Assembly: GCF_003205575.1 (NCBI RefSeq) | Contig: NZ_PYBW01000050.1 | Coordinates: forward strand, 1-64,000 | DNA length: 64,000 bases | Origin: Streptomyces tateyamensis | GTDB lineage: Bacteria > Actinomycetota > Actinomycetes > Streptomycetales > Streptomycetaceae | Reading direction: 5' to 3' | Shown: piece by piece, positions 17,065 to 27,212 of the stretch | Numbering within the stretch: position 1 is the stretch's first letter | Layout of the letters: each line of letters opens with the position of its first letter | The notes under the pieces: model-generated | Databases searched by the model: none | Told to the model about the DNA's origin: nothing | Seen by the model: only the letters and a program-made list of their open reading frames with translations | Program-made: the position numbers and the translations under genes

Positions 17065-20040
17065 TCAAGCAGGCGGGACGGCCGTCTCGCCATGCGGACC
17101 GAGGATGGACGGCCGCCCGCCGGGGCGGGTGTCGGCCGCCGACAGGTAGGCCCGCCGGGCCGACACCTGGCCGAGCGGGCGGGGCAGCGGGTAGAGCCGG
17201 CGGGCCAGCGCCCGGCGCAGCCGGAACTCGTCCAGCGGCTGGGCGAAGGCCAGGCCCTGGCCGTGCCGGCAGCCCAGCTCCTGGAGTACCGACACCTGGC
17301 GCGGCTGGTCCACCCCTTCGGCCGCGGTGGCCAGGCCCAGCTCGCGGCCCAGCCGCAGCGCGTGCCCCGCCAGCGCCCGGGCCCGGGAGGACTCGGCCAC
17401 CTCCTGGACCAGGGTGCGGTCCAGTTTGAGCGCGTCGAGCGGCAGCCGGGCCAGCGCGGAGAGCGAGCCGCTGCCGGCCCCGTAGCCGGCCAGCGCGGTG
17501 CCTACCCCGAGCCGGCGCAGCGCGGCCAGCCGGCGCCCCAGCTCGTCGGCCGAGGCGTCCGGCCCCATCCGGGCCAGCTCGATCACCAGCCGCCCGGGCG
17601 CCAGCCCGGTGTCCCGCAGCGCCGCCGCCACCGTCTCGTACACGCCGGGGGCGCACAGCCGCTCGGCGGTCAGCCGGACCGAGACCGGCACCGCGGCACC
17701 GCGCCCGCCCTCGCCCGCCGGGCCGACCGCGCCGCGCGCCGCCGCCTGGGCCACCGCCTGCTGCAGCAGCCAGCGGGCGAACCGGGTGGCCGCGTCCCCC
17801 TGCTCGGCGCCGCGCAGGAACTCGGCGGGGGTGAGCAGCAGCCCGGCGGCCGAGCGCCAGCGGGCCAGCGCCTCCAGGCCGGTGACGGCGCCGGTGCGCA
17901 GGTCCACCACCGGCTGGTGCAGCAGCGCGAAGCCGCCCTCGCGGACCGCGACCCGCAGCCGGTCGTCCAGCTCCCGGCGGCGGTCCAGGTCGGCCCGCAT
18001 CGCCGCGTGGTAGAGCACCACCCGGCCCTTGCCCTCGGACTTGGCCCGGTACATCGCGAGGTCGGCGTCGCGCATCAGCTCGTCGGCCAGCGCGGCCGGG
18101 TCCGCCGGCTGGCCGGAGCCGTCCGGGCCGGGCTCCAGCGGGCCGAAGGCGATGCCGATGCTGGCCGCCACCCCGAGCTCGGCGCCGGCGATCCAGTACG
18201 GCTCGGAGAGCGCGTGCCGCAGCCGCTCGGCCAGCTCCTGCACCCGCAGCCGGCCCAGCGGGCCGCTGACCAGCACCGCGAACTCGTCGCCGCCGAACCG
18301 GGCCACCGTGTCGCCGGAGCGGACGGTGGCCTGCAGCCGGCGGGCCGCCTGCACCAGCAGTTCGTCGCCCACCTGGTGGCCGGCGGTGTCGTTGACCGCC
18401 TTGAAGCCGTCCAGGTCGAGGAAGAGCACGGCGATCGCGGCGCCGTCCTGGTACGGGTGCTCGCGCGGGCCCTCGGCCCGGGCCTCGCCGCCGCGGGGGC
18501 CGAGCGCCGCCTTCAGCCGGGCCGCGAACAGCGCCCGGTTGGGCAGGTCGGTGAGCGGGTCGTGGAAGGCGTTGTGCTGCAGCTGGGCCTGGAGTCGGAC
18601 CCGCTCGGTGACGTCGCGGCTGTTCAGGATCAGGCCGTCCCGGTACCGGTTGACGCTGGACTCCACGTGCAGCCACTCGCCGCCGCCGGCCCGGATCCGG
18701 CACTCCACCCGGGCACTCGGTTCGGCGCCGCGCGCCTGGGCGTGGCTGACCCGGCGGGCCAGCCGCTGGGCCCGGGCCAGGAACCGGCGCACCTCGCCGA
18801 CCACCCGGTCGGAGTCCTCCGGGTGGACCAGGTCCAGCAGCCGGCTGCCGACCAGTTCCTCCGGGTCCCGGCTGTAGACGCCGAGCGCGGCCGGCGAGAC
18901 GTAGGAGAGCACCCCGTCGGCACCGGTGATCATGATCACGTCGCTGGAGCCCTGCACCAGCGAGCGGAAGTGCGCCTCCTTCTGCGACAGCTCCTGGGCC
19001 AGCGACAGGTTGTCCAGCAGCATGATGCCCTGACGGACGATCAGCGCCAGGCCCACGGTGCAGGCCACCACGATCACCACCCGGTCCATCGCACGACCTC
19101 CGAGGGCGTTGTAGAGGATGCCCGCGGTGCAGACCGAGGCGGCGGCGTACGGGGTGAGCGCGCTGAAGGTGGAGGCCACCCGGCGGCGCGGGGTGCCGCC
19201 GGCCGAGGGGTGCTCACGGCTGGGCCGGCCGCGCCGCCAGCGGGCCGACCAGGGGGCGTAGGCCAGCAGCAGGCTGCCGCAGAACCACCCGGCGTCCAGC
19301 ACGTCGCCGGAGTGGTAGCCGTCGCGCAGCGCGGGCGTGGTGAAGAGCGCGTCGCAGACCACTGTGACCGCCAGGCCCAGCATCGCGGTGTGCACCGCGG
19401 CCCGGTTGCCGTCCCGGCGGCGGAACCGCAGGCCGACCACCAGCGAGACCATCAGGATGTCCAGCACCGGGTAGGCCAGGCCCAGCGCCAGCCGCACCGG
19501 GTTGCCCGCGTCCCCCTCGGCGGCCCGGCCCAGCGCCAGGCTCCAGCCCAGGGTGAACAGCGAGCCGGCCACCATCCAGGCGTCCAGCAGCAGGCAGAGC
19601 CAGCCGGCCGCGCCGCGCGGGCGCTGGGCCAGCACCAGCAGGCCGAGCACGGCGAGCGGGGCGAACGGCAGGAAGGCGTAGTCGGCGAGCGAGTCGGCCG
19701 GCACGTCGGTGCGCAGCACCACCTCGTACCAGCCCCAGGTGCCGTTGCCCAGGGCCACGGCGGCCGAGGAGAGGCCGAACAGCAGCCAGGCCGGCCGGGG
19801 CGGGCCGGGCACCGAGCAGCCGTGCACCAGGCAGGAGAGGGCGGCGGCCAGCGCGGCGCCGGCCAGCCCGAAGTCGCCCATGAAGAGCGCCAGCGGGTGC
19901 GAACCCCAGGAGGTGGCGGCGCCCAGCGCGTACCCGAAGCAGAGCAGTGCGAGGGCCAGGGCCGGCAGCCGGCCGAGCAGCGCCGGACGGAGGGCGACCG
20001 GCGCACCCGCGACCGGCCGCAACTCAGGCCTGGGGTCCAC
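17065..20040 (-). CDS. Membrane PAS-GGDEF-EAL protein with degenerate EAL domain
   Basis: 991 residues from GTG 20040, with GGGGAGG upstream. About nine or ten membrane segments fill residues 20-340, followed by a PAS domain (about 360-480) and a GGDEF domain with intact RFGGDEFAVL near residue 583. The EAL domain keeps LEALARW but has lost key catalytic positions: DDFGTG is replaced by GYGAGS, the Asn of the VNLS-type motif is Arg (VSVRLTA), and the LEITE-type motif reads IELAR. The likely output is c-di-GMP synthesis or EAL-based binding, not hydrolysis. The stop TGA is only 34 bases from the ilvB leader peptide, so the ilvB promoter probably overlaps this gene's 3' end. Its 5' region contains CACTCAA twice, 16 bases apart. 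Confidence 0.88.
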   Translation of the reverse strand: MDPRPELRPVAGAPVALRPALLGRLPALALALLCFGYALGAATSWGSHPLALFMGDFGLAGAALAAALSCLVHGCSVPGPPRPAWLLFGLSSAAVALGNGTWGWYEVVLRTDVPADSLADYAFLPFAPLAVLGLLVLAQRPRGAAGWLCLLLDAWMVAGSLFTLGWSLALGRAAEGDAGNPVRLALGLAYPVLDILMVSLVVGLRFRRRDGNRAAVHTAMLGLAVTVVCDALFTTPALRDGYHSGDVLDAGWFCGSLLLAYAPWSARWRRGRPSREHPSAGGTPRRRVASTFSALTPYAAASVCTAGILYNALGGRAMDRVVIVVACTVGLALIVRQGIMLLDNLSLAQELSQKEAHFRSLVQGSSDVIMITGADGVLSYVSPAALGVYSRDPEELVGSRLLDLVHPEDSDRVVGEVRRFLARAQRLARRVSHAQARGAEPSARVECRIRAGGGEWLHVESSVNRYRDGLILNSRDVTERVRLQAQLQHNAFHDPLTDLPNRALFAARLKAALGPRGGEARAEGPREHPYQDGAAIAVLFLDLDGFKAVNDTAGHQVGDELLVQAARRLQATVRSGDTVARFGGDEFAVLVSGPLGRLRVQELAERLRHALSEPYWIAGAELGVAASIGIAFGPLEPGPDGSGQPADPAALADELMRDADLAMYRAKSEGKGRVVLYHAAMRADLDRRRELDDRLRVAVREGGFALLHQPVVDLRTGAVTGLEALARWRSAAGLLLTPAEFLRGAEQGDAATRFARWLLQQAVAQAAARGAVGPAGEGGRGAAVPVSVRLTAERLCAPGVYETVAAALRDTGLAPGRLVIELARMGPDASADELGRRLAALRRLGVGTALAGYGAGSGSLSALARLPLDALKLDRTLVQEVAESSRARALAGHALRLGRELGLATAAEGVDQPRQVSVLQELGCRHGQGLAFAQPLDEFRLRRALARRLYPLPRPLGQVSARRAYLSAADTRPGGRPSILGPHGETAVPPA

Positions 20041-20179
20041 CCGGCACCTCCCCCTCTGTTCCCAGCCGGGACCCTACACCACTTCGGTCACTCAATGACA
20101 CGCGCACTCAACTTAGAGTAATGGTCAGAGAGTAGGTATCCGCACCCGCTTCCACCAGATCGGCCTGGTTTGCCGTAGC

Positions 20180-20215
20180 GCACGCCCGGGAGCACGCACG
20201 CCGGAGCGCGTGCGT
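20180..20215 (-). terminator. Probable terminator after LAL regulator
   Basis: On the minus strand CGCACGC and GCGTGCG face each other across GCTCCG in a GC-rich dyad just past the LuxR-family gene stop codon at 20228. Exact stem boundaries are approximate. Confidence 0.45.
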
Positions 20216-20227
20216 CCGTGCGCCGTA

Positions 20228-23200
20228 CTACGCTCCGGCGACGGCGGCCTCGCGGGCTCCGGCGGGCTCGGCCGCCGGGAACAGCCGCAGCCGGTGGGCC
20301 AGCGCGGCGGCCTCGCCCCGGCCGGATACCTCCAGCTTGGCCAGGATGTTCGAGACGTGCACGCTCGCGGTCTTGGGCGAGATGAACAGCTCCTCGGCGA
20401 TCTGCCGGTTGGTCCGCCCGTCGGCCAGCAGGCGCAGCACGTCGGTCTCCCGGGGGGTCAGGTGGAAGGCGGCGGCTCCCCCGGGCTCGAACTCCTCGGC
20501 GCGCGCCCCCTGGACGGGCGCGGGCTCCGCGAGCGCGCGGGCCACCCCGGCCCGCTCGGCCAGCCTGGCGATCTCCCGGCGCAGCCCGGCGTCACCCCGC
20601 AGGGCCGCCAACTCGTTCGCCTCGCGCAGCAGTTCGCCGACCTCCTCGCGCCGGCCGGCGGCTGCGGCCCGGCCGGCGGCACCGAACAGGGCGAGCACCA
20701 GCGGGTAGGGCAGGCCGGTCCGGCGCAGCGGGGCCACGGCGGCGGCCCAGTGCTCCTCGGTGTCGGCGCCCGCGGCGCGCGCCGCCTCGGCCCGGGCCAG
20801 CAGCAGCCAGCCCTGCTGCAGCGGCACCGTCGGCCGCAGCCGCTCCAGTTCACCGGCGATCCGGTCCAGCACCGCGGCCCGGCCCGGCTCGGCGGCGGGC
20901 AGCCCGCGGGCGTCCGCCTCCACTCCGGCGGCCCGGGCCAGCAGCGGCGCCAAGGCGCTCTCCTTCAGCACCAGCGGGCTGTCCAGCACGGCCAGCAGCG
21001 TGGACCTGGCGTCCAGCGGCCGCCCCAGCTGCCCGGCCAGGTCGATCTCCAGGCGGGCCCGCGGCACCAGGTGCTGCGGCTGGTCCCGCTCCGCATCCAG
21101 CTCGGACCGGTCCAGGTAGGACCGGACCGCCGTCAGATCCCCCCTGAGCAGCGCGAGTTCGCCGCGCAGCCGGTGCAGGTACGGGTCGTAGACCTCGGTG
21201 CGGGAGTCGTCCTCCCACTCGGCCAGCACCGCGGCGGCCTCGGCCGGGCGGCCGACCAGCAGCAGGCACTCGGCCAGGTTGCCGGCCAGGATCGCGCCGT
21301 TGTTGCGCAGCAGGCCCACCCGGCCCGCCACCGCCAGCCCCTCCCGGGCCAGCTCCACCGCCTCCGCGGCCCGGCCCAGCTGGCCGAGCATGCTGGCCAG
21401 GTTGTTCAGGCCGCGGGTGAGCAGGTCCGGCACCGCCTGCTTGCGGGCCCCCTCGATCGCCTCGCGCAGGGCGGCGATGCCGCGGTCCGGCTCGCCGAAC
21501 TCGGTGTAGAAGGCGCCCAGGGTCATCTGCGCGTGCAGTTCCACGCCGACCGCACCGACCTCGCGGGCGATCGCCACCGCGCGCTCGGCCAGCACCAGGT
21601 CGCCGTCGGTGGCGCGGTGCAGCATCGCGGTGCCGGCCGCCAGCGCGAACACGTCGGCCTGGACGGCGGACGGCGCCCGGCCCTCGACCAGGCGCAGCGC
21701 GTGGCCCAGTTCCTCGTCGCCGCCGCGGCGGTTGAGGTGGCCCAGCATCCGGGCCCGGTTCATCCGGAACCAGGCGGCGCGCAGCGGGTTCTCGGACTCG
21801 TCCACCTGCTTGAGGGCGCGCTTGGCCAGGCTCAGGCCGCGGTCCCGGTCGCCGGCCCGGCGGGCCGCGACCACCGCCTCGGCCAGCACGTCGACCAGCC
21901 GCAGCCGGTCGCACTCGGCATCGCACTCGCCCGGCTCGCAGCAGCACGGCGGGTAGGTCTCGGCCCAGTCGGGCGGGCGCAGGGTGGAGCGCAGGGTCTC
22001 CTCGGGCACGTCGTCCCAGAGTTCGATGGCCCGCTCCAGCAGGCTGAGCTGCTCGGCGAAGGCGTGCCGGCGGCGGGCGGCGCGGGCCGCCTCCAGCGCG
22101 GTGGGCAGCGCCCGGGCGGGATCGTGCGCGTGGTACCAGTAGTTGGCCAGCCGGGCCGGGCGCTGGTCGCCCTGGACCAGGGAGGGTTCGGCCTCCAGCA
22201 CGCTGGCGAAGCGGCGGTTGATCCGGGTCCGCTCGCCGGGCAGCAGGTCGTCCGAGACCGCCTCGCGGACCAGCGCGTGCCGGAACCGGTAGCCCTCGCC
22301 GTCCTTGTCCAGCTGCAGGATGTTGGCTCCGACGGCGGTGCGCAGCGCGTCGATCAGCTCGTCCTCCGGGCCGTCCAGCACGGCGGCCAGCAGCTCGTGC
22401 TCGATCCTGGAGCCGCCCTCGGCAGCGATCCTGACCACCCGTTGGGTCGGCTCGGGCAGCGCCTCGACCCGGACCAGCAGGATGTCGCGCAGCGAGTCGC
22501 TCATCCCCACCGAGCAGCCGCCGGTGTAGCTGCAGGCCAGCTCCTCGACGAAGAACGGGTTGCCCTCGGAGCGGCGCAGCACCATCTCGACCAGCTTGTG
22601 GTCGGCGGCCGGCACCCCGAGGATCCCGGCCAGCTGGGCGGCGACCTCCTGGCGGCCGAAGCGGCTGAGCTCGATCCGCTGCACGGTGCGCTGGCGCTCG
22701 AGTTCGACCAGGAACGGGCGCAGCGGATGGCGGCGGTGCAGGTCGTCGGTGCGGTAGGTGGCCAGCACCAGCACCCGGGACCGGTGCAGCGTGCTGATCA
22801 GGTAGCTGAGCAGTTCGCGGGTGGAGCGGTCGGCCCAGTGCAGGTCCTCGATGGCCAGCACCAGCGGGTGCTCGGCGGCGAGGCGCTCGAAGAGCCGGGC
22901 GATCTGCTCGAACAGCCGGGCCCGGCCGTACTCGTCGCTGGGCTCGGTGTCGGCCTCGCCGAACTCCGGCAGCAGCCGGGCCAGGTGGCCCTCCAGGCCG
23001 GCGGCGGCGCGCTCCAGCTCGGCGCCGAGCCGGCGGTGCAGCCGTCGCAGTGCGGTGACCAGCGGGGCGTACGGCAGCCCCTCGGCACCCACCTCCAGGC
23101 AGTTTCCGAGCATGGTGATGGTCCCGTCCCGCTCCGCGCGGCACAGGAACTCCTCCAGCAGCCGGGTCTTGCCGACCCCCGCCTCACCCCCGATCAGCAG

Positions 23201-23479
23201 CGCCTGCGGCGACCCGCCCACGGCACGGCGCAACGCTCCCCCGAGTGTGGCGAGCTCGCTGCCGCGACCGATGAAGACGGGACTGACCGAGATCTGCTCC
23301 ACGGCGCCGAGCATGCCATACCCGGCGGACAGCGGCCCATCGGTTATCCCGCCCCGCGGACCGGCCGGCCCCGCAACGCCCGAGGGGAGGGCGCCGGCGG
23401 CGTCCGTCCCCTCGGTGTACCGACCTGCCGCCCCCGGGACTCCCCTCGTGGCCCCGGCGGCGATCTTTTCGGTCAGCAC
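20228..23479 (-). CDS. LAL-type transcriptional regulator (AAA/STAND ATPase plus LuxR HTH)
   Basis: 1083 residues from GTG 23479. The ATPase has a Walker A motif GGEAGVGKTR (about 98-107) and Walker B LVLAIEDLHWADRST. A long helical repeat region follows, with a Cys-containing CCCEPGECDAEC segment near residue 510 that could bind metal. The C-terminal LuxR helix-turn-helix reads LTPRETDVLRLLADGRTNRQIAEEL, then SPKTASVHVSNILAKLEV. LAL proteins usually activate secondary-metabolite or sugar-use operons, but no such partner is next to this gene. The start overlaps the stop of the small gene upstream by 7 bases, so translation is probably coupled. An internal ATG at 23314 is a second possible start. 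Confidence 0.88.
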   Translation of the reverse strand: MLTEKIAAGATRGVPGAAGRYTEGTDAAGALPSGVAGPAGPRGGITDGPLSAGYGMLGAVEQISVSPVFIGRGSELATLGGALRRAVGGSPQALLIGGEAGVGKTRLLEEFLCRAERDGTITMLGNCLEVGAEGLPYAPLVTALRRLHRRLGAELERAAAGLEGHLARLLPEFGEADTEPSDEYGRARLFEQIARLFERLAAEHPLVLAIEDLHWADRSTRELLSYLISTLHRSRVLVLATYRTDDLHRRHPLRPFLVELERQRTVQRIELSRFGRQEVAAQLAGILGVPAADHKLVEMVLRRSEGNPFFVEELACSYTGGCSVGMSDSLRDILLVRVEALPEPTQRVVRIAAEGGSRIEHELLAAVLDGPEDELIDALRTAVGANILQLDKDGEGYRFRHALVREAVSDDLLPGERTRINRRFASVLEAEPSLVQGDQRPARLANYWYHAHDPARALPTALEAARAARRRHAFAEQLSLLERAIELWDDVPEETLRSTLRPPDWAETYPPCCCEPGECDAECDRLRLVDVLAEAVVAARRAGDRDRGLSLAKRALKQVDESENPLRAAWFRMNRARMLGHLNRRGGDEELGHALRLVEGRAPSAVQADVFALAAGTAMLHRATDGDLVLAERAVAIAREVGAVGVELHAQMTLGAFYTEFGEPDRGIAALREAIEGARKQAVPDLLTRGLNNLASMLGQLGRAAEAVELAREGLAVAGRVGLLRNNGAILAGNLAECLLLVGRPAEAAAVLAEWEDDSRTEVYDPYLHRLRGELALLRGDLTAVRSYLDRSELDAERDQPQHLVPRARLEIDLAGQLGRPLDARSTLLAVLDSPLVLKESALAPLLARAAGVEADARGLPAAEPGRAAVLDRIAGELERLRPTVPLQQGWLLLARAEAARAAGADTEEHWAAAVAPLRRTGLPYPLVLALFGAAGRAAAAGRREEVGELLREANELAALRGDAGLRREIARLAERAGVARALAEPAPVQGARAEEFEPGGAAAFHLTPRETDVLRLLADGRTNRQIAEELFISPKTASVHVSNILAKLEVSGRGEAAALAHRLRLFPAAEPAGAREAAVAGA

Positions 23480-23676
23480 TCGGCGGTGGTGCGGTCGGTG
23501 TGCAGCGCGGTGCGGCGCAGGCCCGCGGTCAGCCGGCCCAGCCGGGCGGCCACGGTGCCCTCAGCGGCGGTGCGGCGGCCGCGGGCGGCCTGGCGGGCCT
23601 CGGCCACCAGGCGCGCGTGGGCGGCGGCGGCCTGCAGTTCGGCGCTGCGCTGGCGGTACATCTCGTACTCGTACAT
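23473..23676 (-). CDS. Small basic protein coupled to the LAL regulator
   Basis: 67 residues starting MYEYEMYRQRSAELQ at ATG 23676, with GAGGGG 10 bases upstream. Alanine- and arginine-rich, probably all helical, with no membrane segment. The frame is open further upstream but the added residues look non-coding. It ends inside the start of the LAL gene (7-base overlap), which argues that it is expressed with the regulator. Function unknown. Confidence 0.7.
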   Translation of the reverse strand: MYEYEMYRQRSAELQAAAAHARLVAEARQAARGRRTAAEGTVAARLGRLTAGLRRTALHTDRTTAEC

Positions 23677-23813
23677 GTCCGGTTTCCCCTCTGGGTTCCT
23701 CGCCACCGGGCCCGTTGGCCCGATAGCTGTAGATTCCTCGCCCAGGGGGGTGCCGGGCATCGGCAGCATGCCGGATCTTGCGGGGCGTCAGGTCCTTAGA
23801 CCCGGCGCGAAAG

Positions 23814-23849
23814 GGCCGGGGCCACCCCTAAGGAGGGGTGGCCCCGGCC
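23814..23849 (-). terminator. Strong terminator after gatB
   Basis: A perfect 15-bp stem (23814-23828 with 23835-23849) and a TAAGGA loop, about 48 bases past the gatB stop codon. Confidence 0.85.
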
Positions 23850-23896
23850 GTTCGACGGGTACTCAGATGCCCGGGTACTCAGGTGATCGGGCCCGC

Positions 23897-25399
23897 TCAG
23901 GCGCCCAGCTTCGCCAGGATGAGGTCCTTGACCCGGGCCGCGTCGGCCTGGCCGCGGGTGACCTTCATGACCGCGCCGACCAGCGCGCCGACCGCCTGCA
24001 CCTTGCCGCTGCGGATCTTCTCCGCCACGTCCGGGTTCTCCGCGATCACCTGGTCGACGGCCGCGCCGAGCGCCGAGTCGTCCGAGACCACGGCCAGGCC
24101 GCGCCCCGCGACGACCTCGTCCGGCTCGCCCTCGCCGGCCAGCACGCCCTCGATCACCTGGCGGGCCAGCTTGTCGTTGAGCTTGCCCTCGGCCACCAGC
24201 GCGCAGACCCGGGCCACCTGGACCGGGGTGATCGGCTGCTCGGACAGCTCGGTGCCGGTCTCGTTGGCGCGGCGGGCCAACTCGCCCAGCCACCACTTGC
24301 GGGCCTGGTCGGCTGGGGCACCGGCCGCGATGGTGTCCAGGATCAGCTCGACCGCGCCGGCGTTCAGCACCGACTGCATGTCCTTGTCGGACAGGCCCCA
24401 CTCGGCCTGCAGCCGCGCCCGGCGGACCCGGGGCAGCTCGGGCAGTCCGGCCCGCAGCTCCTCGACCCACTCCCGGGCCGGGGCGATCGGGACCAGGTCG
24501 GGCTCGGGGAAGTAGCGGTAGTCCTCGGCGTTGTCCTTGATCCGGCCGGCCGTGGTGGTGCCGTCCTCCTCGTGGAAGTGCCGGGTCTCCTGGACGATGG
24601 TGCCGCCCTCGCCCAGCACGGTCGCGTGCCGCTGGACCTCGAACCGGGCGGCCCGCTCGACGCTGCGCAGCGAGTTGACGTTCTTGGTCTCCGAGCGGGT
24701 GCCGAAGGTCTGGGTGCCGTTCGGACGCAGCGACAGGTTGACGTCGCAGCGCATCTGGCCCTTGTCCATCCGGGCCTCGGAGACGCCCAGCGCCCGGATC
24801 AGCTCGCGCAGCTCGGCGACGTAGGCACGGGCCACCTCGGGCGCGCGCTCGCCGGCGCCCTCGATCGGCTTGGTGACGATCTCGATCAGCGGGATGCCGG
24901 CCCGGTTGTAGTCGAGCAGCGAGTGGGTGGCGCCGTGGATCCGGCCGGTGGCCCCGCCGACGTGGCTGGACTTGCCGGTGTCCTCCTCCATGTGGGCGCG
25001 CTCGATCTCCACCCGGAAGGTCGAGCCGTCCTCCAACTGCACGTCGAGGTAGCCGTTGAAGGCGATCGGCTCGTCGTACTGCGAGGTCTGGAAGTTCTTC
25101 GGCATGTCCGGGTAGAAGTAGTTCTTCCGGGCGAACCGGCACCACTCGGCGATCTCGCAGTTCAGCGCCAGCCCGATCCGGATCGCCGACTCCACGCCGA
25201 CCGCGTTGACCACCGGCAGCGAGCCCGGCAGGCCCAGGCAGGTCGGGCAGACCTGGCTGTTCGGCTCGGCGCCCAGCTCGGTCGAGCAGCCGCAGAACAT
25301 CTTGGTCTTGGTGCCCAGCTCCACGTGGACCTCAAGGCCCATCACCGGGTCGTACGACGCGAGAGCGTCCTCGTAGGAGACCAGGTTCATGACGCTCAC
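23897..25399 (-). CDS. gatB: Asp-tRNA(Asn)/Glu-tRNA(Gln) amidotransferase subunit B, GatB
   Basis: 500 residues from GTG 25399 with AGGGGAC upstream. GatB phosphorylates the misacylated tRNA and uses ammonia from GatA to make Gln-tRNA(Gln). Conserved segments are [18 protein letters not shown] and [15 protein letters not shown] (zinc-binding cysteines), [21 protein letters not shown] and NSLRSVERA. The YqeY-like helical tail is at the C-terminus. It follows gatA and the small membrane gene on the same strand. Confidence 0.97.
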   Translation of the reverse strand: MSVMNLVSYEDALASYDPVMGLEVHVELGTKTKMFCGCSTELGAEPNSQVCPTCLGLPGSLPVVNAVGVESAIRIGLALNCEIAEWCRFARKNYFYPDMPKNFQTSQYDEPIAFNGYLDVQLEDGSTFRVEIERAHMEEDTGKSSHVGGATGRIHGATHSLLDYNRAGIPLIEIVTKPIEGAGERAPEVARAYVAELRELIRALGVSEARMDKGQMRCDVNLSLRPNGTQTFGTRSETKNVNSLRSVERAARFEVQRHATVLGEGGTIVQETRHFHEEDGTTTAGRIKDNAEDYRYFPEPDLVPIAPAREWVEELRAGLPELPRVRRARLQAEWGLSDKDMQSVLNAGAVELILDTIAAGAPADQARKWWLGELARRANETGTELSEQPITPVQVARVCALVAEGKLNDKLARQVIEGVLAGEGEPDEVVAGRGLAVVSDDSALGAAVDQVIAENPDVAEKIRSGKVQAVGALVGAVMKVTRGQADAARVKDLILAKLGA

Positions 25400-25477
25400 A
25401 GCGTCCCCTTCGCTAAAAGTCTTGGGAGGTACCGGCCCGGCCCCGGCGGGTCTGCCGGGGCCGGGCCTGACGGGACG

Positions 25478-25717
25478 TCAGTCCGCGAGGACGTCGTCGC
25501 TGCCGAGCCGGCGCAGCTCGCGGGCCAGCAGCAGGGTGCCGGTGACGATCGCGGCCGCGCCGACCAGCGCGTTGGCCAGCAGCAGGGTGTCGTTCTCGCT
25601 GCGGGCCTTCCTGACGTCCTTGGCGATGCTCAGCGCGCCGAAGGCGGTGGTGCCGATGGACAGCCAGATGCCGGGCCTGGTGTGCTTGAAACCCTTGGCC
25701 TTCTCGATCTTGCTCAC
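25478..25717 (-). CDS. Small membrane protein between gatA and gatB
   Basis: 79 residues from GTG 25717, GGAGG about 10 bases upstream. The start overlaps the gatA stop in a GTGA arrangement, so it is translationally coupled to gatA. Two hydrophobic segments (about residues 15-33 and 46-64) separated by a charged [10 protein letters not shown] loop suggest a hairpin-type inner-membrane protein. It is not a Gat subunit. Function unknown. Confidence 0.75.
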   Translation of the reverse strand: MSKIEKAKGFKHTRPGIWLSIGTTAFGALSIAKDVRKARSENDTLLLANALVGAAAIVTGTLLLARELRRLGSDDVLAD

Positions 25718-27207
25718 AGTACCGGTGCCTCCTCCAGCAGGGGGTGCCCCCACTTGTCGTTGAGTGCGGCCTCGACGGCGCCGCCCACGCGGTACAGGCG
25801 GTCGTCCGCCATCGCGGGCGCGATGATCTGCAGGCCGACCGGGAGATTGTCCTCCGGCGCCAGGCCGCAGGGCAGCGACATGGCCGCGTTGCCGGCCAGG
25901 TTGGACGGGATGGTGCACAGGTCGGCCAGGTACATCGCCATCGGGTCGTCGGCGCGCTCGCCGATCGGGAAGGCGGTGGTCGGCGTGGTCGGCGAGACCA
26001 GCACGTCCACCCCGGCGAAGGCGGCGTCGAAGTCGCGCGAGATCAGCGTGCGGACCTTCTGCGCCGAGCCGTAGTAGGCGTCGTAGTAGCCCGAGGAGAG
26101 CGCGTAGGTGCCCAGGATGATCCGGCGCTTGACCTCGGGGCCGAAGCCGGCCTCGCGGGTCAGCGCGGTGACCTCCTCGGCCGAGCGGCTGCCGTCGTCG
26201 CCCACCCGCAGGCCGTAGCGCATGGCGTCGAACCGGGCCAGGTTGGAGGAGGCCTCGCTCGGTGCGATCAGGTAGTAGGCGGGCAGCGCCAGGGTGAAGG
26301 ACGGGCAGGAGACCTCGACCACCTCGGCGCCGAGCTCGCGCAGCAGCTCCACGGCCTCGTTGAACCGCTGCATCACGCCGCTCTGGTAGCCCTCGCCGGC
26401 GAACTCCTTGACCACGCCGATCCGCATGCCGCGCACGTCGCGCAGCTTGGCGGCGGCGACCACGGCGGGCACCGGGGCGTCGATCGAGGTGGAGTCCAGC
26501 GGGTCGTGGCCGGCGATCGCCTCGTGCAGCAGCGCCGCGTCCAGCACGGTGCGGGCGCACGGGCCACCCTGGTCCAGCGAGGAGGAGAAGGCCACCAGGC
26601 CGTAGCGGGAGACCGAGCCGTAGGTGGGCTTGACGCCGACCGTGCCGGTGACCGCGCCGGGCTGGCGGATCGAGCCGCCGGTGTCGGTGCCGATCGCCAG
26701 CGGGGCCTCGAAGGCGGCCAGCGCGGCCGCCGAGCCGCCGCCGGAGCCGCCCGGGATCCGGGACAGGTCCCACGGGTTGCCGGTGGTGCCGTAGGCGGAG
26801 TTCTCGGTGGAGGAGCCCATGGCGAACTCGTCCATGTTGGTCTTGCCCAGGATCACCACCCCCGCGTCCTTCAGACGGGACGTCAGGGTGGCGTCGTACG
26901 GCGGGATCCAGCCTTCGAGGATCTTGGAGCCGCAGGTGGTGGGCACGCCCTTGGTGGTGAACACGTCCTTGAGCGCGAGCGGGACGCCGGCCAGCGGGCC
27001 GAGTTCCTCGCCCTTGGCGCGCCGCTGGTCGACCGCCTTGGCGGCCGTCAGCGCGCCCTCGGTGTCCACGTGCAGGAAGGCGTTGACCTTCTTGTCCACC
27101 GCGTCGATCCGGTCCAGGTGGGCCTGTGCCACCTCGACGGCGCTGACCTGGCCGGACTTGATCGCCTCGGCGGTCTCGGCAGCCGTGTACTTGATGAGGT
27201 CGGTCAT
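25714..27207 (-). CDS. gatA: Asp/Glu-tRNA amidotransferase subunit A, GatA
   Basis: 497 residues. Amidase-signature enzyme that releases ammonia from glutamine for the GatCAB complex. The Ser-cisSer-Lys machinery is visible: Lys in PLALKDVF (about 79), [14 protein letters not shown] and the [11 protein letters not shown] segment with the nucleophilic Ser. Start ATG 27207 lies 5 bases from the gatC stop. Usual length for bacterial GatA. Confidence 0.97.
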   Translation of the reverse strand: MTDLIKYTAAETAEAIKSGQVSAVEVAQAHLDRIDAVDKKVNAFLHVDTEGALTAAKAVDQRRAKGEELGPLAGVPLALKDVFTTKGVPTTCGSKILEGWIPPYDATLTSRLKDAGVVILGKTNMDEFAMGSSTENSAYGTTGNPWDLSRIPGGSGGGSAAALAAFEAPLAIGTDTGGSIRQPGAVTGTVGVKPTYGSVSRYGLVAFSSSLDQGGPCARTVLDAALLHEAIAGHDPLDSTSIDAPVPAVVAAAKLRDVRGMRIGVVKEFAGEGYQSGVMQRFNEAVELLRELGAEVVEVSCPSFTLALPAYYLIAPSEASSNLARFDAMRYGLRVGDDGSRSAEEVTALTREAGFGPEVKRRIILGTYALSSGYYDAYYGSAQKVRTLISRDFDAAFAGVDVLVSPTTPTTAFPIGERADDPMAMYLADLCTIPSNLAGNAAMSLPCGLAPEDNLPVGLQIIAPAMADDRLYRVGGAVEAALNDKWGHPLLEEAPVL

Positions 27208-27212
27208 CTGGC

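Noticed and set aside
20210-26074. A plus-strand reading frame of nearly 2,000 codons
   Set aside because: It runs antisense to the LAL gene, the small gene and gatB, has no recognisable domain, and its length is explained by high GC content.
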